This document shows positions 59,421 to 64,000 of a stretch of DNA of 64,000 nt, in pieces (position 1 is the stretch's first letter; every line of letters begins with the position of its first letter). Below the pieces are notes generated by a model. It had not been told where the DNA came from. It saw only the letters and a list, made by a program, of their open reading frames with translations, and searched no databases. The position numbers and the translations under genes were made by a program. Origin of the DNA: Bacteroidota bacterium (GTDB lineage: Bacteria; Bacteroidota; Bacteroidia; Bacteroidales; UBA12481); NCBI GenBank assembly GCA_018669475.1, contig JABHCC010000117.1, positions 19,600 to 83,599 on the forward strand, read 5' to 3'.

Positions 59421-59515
59421 AAGTTTTCAGTTTTCAGTTTTCAGTTTTCAGTTAAAAAAGTCATCAGTCATCAGTTATCAGCAAGAATAAGAAATAAGTT
59501 ATAAGAAATAAGTAA
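59421..59515 (-). repeat. 7-bp (AACTGAA/ACTGATG)n arrays plus a 14-bp A/T-rich repeat
   Basis: AGTTTTCAGTTTTCAGTTTTCAGTTTTCAGTTAAAAAAGTCATCAGTCATCAGTTATCAG then AAGAAATAAGTTATAAGAAATAAGTA, directly upstream of the AraA-like start. Confidence 0.9.
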
Positions 59516-59522
59516 TATGCTA

Positions 59523-61181
59523 TTACCAGAAGTATATGTAGAAACCTATTACTACTGTTAGAATAATTACTGAATTTACTATATCCCAGTTGCTGTAGCT
59601 GGCTCTTGTGATTGCTCTTTGTTCGGGTGATGCTGAATAGTATGTTAAGCCTTTCACCTGATCCGGATGTGGAGGTTTTGTCATTAAACTAACCACCACA
59701 ATTACTCCTATACATATCGCAAACAAGTAGATACAATAGTGTAGCCAGTTTGGTGCAACAAAAATATTATAGAGTAATCCTTCATGATCTAATGAAGATT
59801 CAAATACTTTCAGACCTAAGCGTGTCATTCCGAGTACAAATCCAACAATAAGTCCCCACATTCCTCCCTGAGCTGAGGCTCGTTTCCAGAATACTCCAAG
59901 CAGGAATACAGCTGCTATTCCCGGAGCCAGTAAGGACTGTACATCCTGCAGATATTCATATAAAACCTTGCCTATACTTTTCATAACCGGAATCCAGAGT
60001 ATGCCAAGGATCACAATTACGACAGTCGCTATTCGACCAATTTGCACTAATTTTTTTTCAGGCGTATTCGGTCGGTATTTCTGGTAGAAATCAACCGTAA
60101 ACAACATAGCTGAAGAATTGAAAAGACTTGCCAGTGAGCTCATCAGTGCTGCAATGAGTCCTCCCACTACAATTCCTTTCACACCTATTGGCAACAATTG
60201 TGATACAAGAGTAGGAAATGCAGCATCTGAACTGCTAAGTTCAATCAGCCCTTTTTCATTCAAAGCGTAGGCGATCATTCCGGGGATCAGAAAGATAAAT
60301 ACCGGTAGAAGTTTCATGTATCCCCCGAATATAGCTCCTCTTCTTGCCTGTGTCTGGTCCCTACCGGATAATACCCTTTGCACAATATATTGGTCAGTGC
60401 ACCAATACCAAAAACCAATTATAGCAGATCCCAACAGAACTCCTGTCCAGGGGAAATCAGGATCATTTCTTGATCTGATCAGGCTGGTCATCTCGTCTCC
60501 CTGCATGGTCACATTGGCCCGGCAAATTTCCATTAACTCATTCCAACCACCAAGCTTTGTTAAACCGATAACCAGAATAACAATAGAACCAATCAGTAAT
60601 ATTGGTGTCTGTAAAATCGAAGTATATAATACAGATTTCATTCCGCCAATAACTGTGAATATCCCGGTAAGAACCACTAAGCCGATAGCCCCCACCCAGA
60701 AAAAGTCAATGCCCATAAATGTTTCGATACCAAGCACCTCCTTAAATACTATGCCACCTGCGTATACAGTAACAGCTACTTTTGTTAGTACATAGCTAAC
60801 CAGAGATATGATTGAAAGAAATGATCTTGATGCAGCGTTATATCTTTTCTCAAGAAATTCAGGCATTGTAAAAACCCCACTTCGGGCATAAAATGGTACA
60901 AATACCCAACCCAGAATGAGAATCAGCCAGCCATGCATTTCCCAGTGGGCCATAGCCATACCTGTACTTGCACCCGCACCAGCCAGACCAACAAGATGTT
61001 CAGATCCAATATTTGATGCGAAAATTGAAGCCCCGATTGCCAGCCAAGTTGCATCCCTCCCTGCTAAAAAATAGTCGGTGGAAGTATCCTCCTTCATCCG
61101 GCTTACCCATATGATAATTCCAAGCAAAGCAAGGCCAAAGATCCCGAGAACAGACCAGTCTAACCAATGAAATCCAACCAT
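59523..61181 (-). CDS. Sodium:solute symporter (SSS/SGLT family)
   Basis: 552 aa, about 13-14 TM. DYFLAGRDATWLAIGASIFASNIGSEHLVGLAGAGASTG, WYWCTDQYIVQRVLSGRD, ALMSSLASLFNSSAMLFTVDFYQKYRP. Confidence 0.93.
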   Translation of the reverse strand: MVGFHWLDWSVLGIFGLALLGIIIWVSRMKEDTSTDYFLAGRDATWLAIGASIFASNIGSEHLVGLAGAGASTGMAMAHWEMHGWLILILGWVFVPFYARSGVFTMPEFLEKRYNAASRSFLSIISLVSYVLTKVAVTVYAGGIVFKEVLGIETFMGIDFFWVGAIGLVVLTGIFTVIGGMKSVLYTSILQTPILLIGSIVILVIGLTKLGGWNELMEICRANVTMQGDEMTSLIRSRNDPDFPWTGVLLGSAIIGFWYWCTDQYIVQRVLSGRDQTQARRGAIFGGYMKLLPVFIFLIPGMIAYALNEKGLIELSSSDAAFPTLVSQLLPIGVKGIVVGGLIAALMSSLASLFNSSAMLFTVDFYQKYRPNTPEKKLVQIGRIATVVIVILGILWIPVMKSIGKVLYEYLQDVQSLLAPGIAAVFLLGVFWKRASAQGGMWGLIVGFVLGMTRLGLKVFESSLDHEGLLYNIFVAPNWLHYCIYLFAICIGVIVVVSLMTKPPHPDQVKGLTYYSASPEQRAITRASYSNWDIVNSVIILTVVIGFYIYFW

Positions 61182-61279
61182 ATCAGTTTTGTTGTTTTGG
61201 TTTACACAAGTATTAAACGTTGAATTTACACTTTTTGTTTGTCAAAAAGAAATGAGGACCGAAGATCCGGGGGACCAAA

Positions 61280-61310
61280 GTCCATGGTCGTTGGTCGTTG
61301 GTCAGGACTT
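61280..61310 (-). repeat. 7-bp (GACCAAC)n array
   Basis: Plus strand GTCCATGGTCGTTGGTCGTTGGTCAGGACTT, adjacent to the 12-bp array. Confidence 0.8.
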
Positions 61311-61427
61311 GGCGTCACGATCGGCGTCACGATTGGCGTCACGATCGGCGTCACGATTGGCGTCACGATCGGCGTCACGATTGGCGTCACGATTGGCGTC
61401 ACGATCGGCGTCACGATTGGCGTCACG
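61311..61427 (-). repeat. 12-bp tandem repeat (GGCGTCACGATY), about 10 units
   Basis: GGCGTCACGATC/GGCGTCACGATT alternating; reverse complement of the CGTGACGCC core at 43657-43799. Confidence 0.95.
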
Positions 61428-61431
61428 CCTC

Positions 61432-62364
61432 CTAACTATTCTCCCAAGTTTCTCGATAAATGGGCTTCAGAATTTCTTGAACTTCAGCGAGTAATTGTTT
61501 ATTGATGGCTTCTTCAGTCCATCGGGCATTTTTAATGATATTATCAGGATTGGACGTGCTTACGAGTGTAGTTGCGATATAAGGATGATTGACAGCATAT
61601 TGGATAGCAAGTTTTTCTATTGGATAATCTTTGGATTTACAGTGATCTGCTGCTTTCTTACATGCATTTTTAATGGCATTTGAAGCAGGATGCCAGGCAG
61701 GAGCACCTCTCTCACTTAATAGGCCCATACTTAATGGTGAGGCATTAATGATTCCAACATTATTGCCATGGTAAAATTCTGTATCATCGGCCAGGGCATC
61801 GTCGTTGATACAATAATGGCAGAAGTTCAAAATGGTTTCAATATGTCCCTTTGGAGCTTTTTCAACAAGGTATTTTAATTGATCAAGGGGCAGACCTGTG
61901 ATTCCCACGTGACCAACCACACCTTTATTCTTCATCTCATGCAAAGCTGGCAGAGTTTCCTGTATAATTTGATTCAGGTCGCTAAATTCAATATCATGGC
62001 AGTTGATTAAATCAATGTATTCAATATTTAGTCTGTCCATACTTTCTTCAACACTTCGAACTGCCCGCTTCCCTGAATAATCCCATGTTTTAACACCATC
62101 TTTTCCGTAACGTCCGACTTTAGTGGATAAGTAATAACTCTTGCGGTCGATGTGTTTTAATGCTTTACCCAGAACAGTTTCAGCTTTCGTGAATCCATAA
62201 TAGGGAGATACATCAATGAAGTTGATTCCTGAATCTATGGCTGCATAAACTGCTTCTATAGCGCGACCCTCATCTATATCATGAAAAACTCCTCCAAGTG
62301 ATGAAGCGCCAAAACTAAGGATGGAAACATCTAATCCGGTAGCCCCCAATTGCCTGTATAACAT
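61432..62364 (-). CDS. Aldo/keto reductase (galactose-dehydrogenase-like)
   Basis: MLYRQLGATGLDVSILSFGASSLGGVF, NFIDVSPYYGFTKAETVLGKAL, YIDLINCHDIEF. ATG at 62364 preferred over the longer track ORF. Confidence 0.9.
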   Translation of the reverse strand: MLYRQLGATGLDVSILSFGASSLGGVFHDIDEGRAIEAVYAAIDSGINFIDVSPYYGFTKAETVLGKALKHIDRKSYYLSTKVGRYGKDGVKTWDYSGKRAVRSVEESMDRLNIEYIDLINCHDIEFSDLNQIIQETLPALHEMKNKGVVGHVGITGLPLDQLKYLVEKAPKGHIETILNFCHYCINDDALADDTEFYHGNNVGIINASPLSMGLLSERGAPAWHPASNAIKNACKKAADHCKSKDYPIEKLAIQYAVNHPYIATTLVSTSNPDNIIKNARWTEEAINKQLLAEVQEILKPIYRETWENS

Positions 62365-62590
62365 AGTTCTGATGTGATAAATTATTTTGAAAAACCCAAA
62401 GTTAGCAATAACTTGTATTCCTTCTTGACAATGAATTTTTTTCTCTTTACATTTGACATGGCATGGAATAGAATAGAATAGTTTCGAGGAGGAGAGTGAA
62501 AGACTTAAAGTTCTTAAATTGCTCAAAGTGCCTGTTTTACTTATGGCATCCAACAAACTAAAGAAACACAGATATTAAATATTAAAACCT

Positions 62591-63997
62591 TTGAATAAAA
62601 TGAAAAAACCTCTTGATCGTCGATCTTTCTTGCGGGTATCTGCTCTAACAGGTGCTTTTATGGGGATTCCCGGACTTGGCATGGCTGGAAAAAGGGCCGA
62701 TGCTGAAGAAATTCTTGACCGTATTGGACACGTACCTGCACCAGGTGGCAAATCAGTAATGGGTCTCACAGTTGATCCGATAAAGCAAGTTCGTGTTGGT
62801 ATTATTGGCCTCGGTAATCGCGGTAGCGGCATGTCCAGACACATAGAAGTAATGTCTCCGGATAAGGCAAAAGTTGTTGCTATTTGTGACATCCAGGATA
62901 AGAAAGCTGATGCTGTTTATTCACGGATGAAGAAGAATGGGCATGATCCGGCAGTTTATAAGGGCTCACCTAATGCTTGGAAAAAACTGGTTGAAAGGGA
63001 TGATCTTGACCTGGTTCTGATTTTTACCAACTGGAAGTGGCATACACCAATGGCTGTTTATGCTATGGAGCAAGGAAAACATGTAGCAACCGAGGTGCCT
63101 GCATCTTATACGATTGAAGATACATGGAAGCTGGTAATGACAGCTGAGGAGACTCAGCGCAACTGCATGATGCTAGAGAATGTATGTTACGGGAATGAAG
63201 AATTATGGATGTTGAAAATGGTTCAGGACGGAGTATTTGGCACTCTTACCTATGCTGAAGCAGCGTATATTCATAATCTTCGTGGCATGTTGTTTGGCAA
63301 TTCTTATTATAATCAATGGAGAATTCGTCACCACCTGAATCGTGATGCAAACCTTTATACCACTCACGGACTCGGACCAGTTGCTCAGTATATGGATATT
63401 GATCGTGGAGACCGCTTTGACTATCTCACTTCTATGAGTAGTCCGGCTGCATCACTTGCCGAGCATTCAAAAAACGTTGACCGCAATGATGAGTTTTACA
63501 ACCGCGATGATTTCAAGCATGGCGACATGAATACCTCATTGATCAAAACTGCAAAAGGCAGAATGATTCATCTGTATCATGATGTTGTTACCCCAAGACC
63601 ATACTCTCGTAAAAACTGTTTGGCTGGAACTAAAGGTTATCACGAAGGTTATCCCAGTCGTCTGGCAGTTGAAGGCAAAGGGCACGGATGGCTCAATGAT
63701 GATGACTATAAAGCCATGCGTGAAAAGTACAATCATCCTATATGGGACAGGATGAAAAAGGAAATTGAACTGTACGGCGGACACGGAGGAATGGACTTTG
63801 TTGAGATGTTCAGAATGATTGACAACCTGAACAAAGGATTACCACTTGACATGGATGTTTACGATGCTGCATCATGGAGTGTCGTAGGACCATTATCAGA
63901 GATCTCAGTCGAAATGGGTTCAGTACCGGTTAAATTCCCCGATTTCACAAGAGGAAAGTGGCAGGAAGAGAGAACGCTTGGGATACTTGAATATTAA
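62591..63997 (+). CDS. Gfo/Idh/MocA oxidoreductase-fold protein, GH109-like, with Tat-type signal
   Basis: 468 aa. KKPLDRRSFLRVSALTGAF (Tat-like), VRVGIIGLGNRGSGMSRHIE, EGKHVATEVPASYTIEDTWKLV-type segment, MMLENVCYGNEELWMLKMVQDGVFGTLTYAEAAYIHNLR. Confidence 0.85.
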   Translation: MNKMKKPLDRRSFLRVSALTGAFMGIPGLGMAGKRADAEEILDRIGHVPAPGGKSVMGLTVDPIKQVRVGIIGLGNRGSGMSRHIEVMSPDKAKVVAICDIQDKKADAVYSRMKKNGHDPAVYKGSPNAWKKLVERDDLDLVLIFTNWKWHTPMAVYAMEQGKHVATEVPASYTIEDTWKLVMTAEETQRNCMMLENVCYGNEELWMLKMVQDGVFGTLTYAEAAYIHNLRGMLFGNSYYNQWRIRHHLNRDANLYTTHGLGPVAQYMDIDRGDRFDYLTSMSSPAASLAEHSKNVDRNDEFYNRDDFKHGDMNTSLIKTAKGRMIHLYHDVVTPRPYSRKNCLAGTKGYHEGYPSRLAVEGKGHGWLNDDDYKAMREKYNHPIWDRMKKEIELYGGHGGMDFVEMFRMIDNLNKGLPLDMDVYDAASWSVVGPLSEISVEMGSVPVKFPDFTRGKWQEERTLGILEY

Positions 63998-64000
63998 AAA

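Noticed and set aside
61239-61505. ORFs encoding (GVTI)n, (TPIV)n and (SASRLASR)n on both strands
   Set aside because: They arise because the 12-bp repeat has no stop in several frames; the array is intergenic and no gene-like flanks exist.

Overview
This 64 kb window comes from a Bacteroidota-type chromosome. Evidence includes gldF/gldG, DUF4249 and FISUMP lipoproteins, T9SS-like C-terminal tails, LytTR regulators and a PPi-dependent PFK. The left edge carries a minus-strand aprB-aprA-qmoA-qmoB(partial) cluster, the APS reductase/Qmo module of dissimilatory sulfur metabolism, which is unexpected in this context. The middle holds a sugar-acid/pentose-phosphate block (PPi-PFK, HAD, LarA-like, PdxB, 6PGDH), the surE-lpxB-gldFG-dnaN cluster, and trmH/HU/tRNA-Ser. 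Then comes a decayed region (about 31.4-40.5 kb) with truncated or stop-containing gene fragments and a frameshifted multi-PAS hybrid kinase. The right part holds T9SS-type secreted proteins, a proline-racemase-family enzyme with atypical catalytic positions, two LytTR systems (one elsewhere at 25 kb), and a sugar-catabolism cluster (AraA-like, AraB, SSS symporter, AKR, GH109-like). The most unusual non-genic signal is a set of short-period tandem repeats, mostly 7-mers, in many intercistronic gaps. Several types recur in a consistent order and orientation just upstream of start codons. All assignments were made by reading the sequence and ORF translations; no database search was run.
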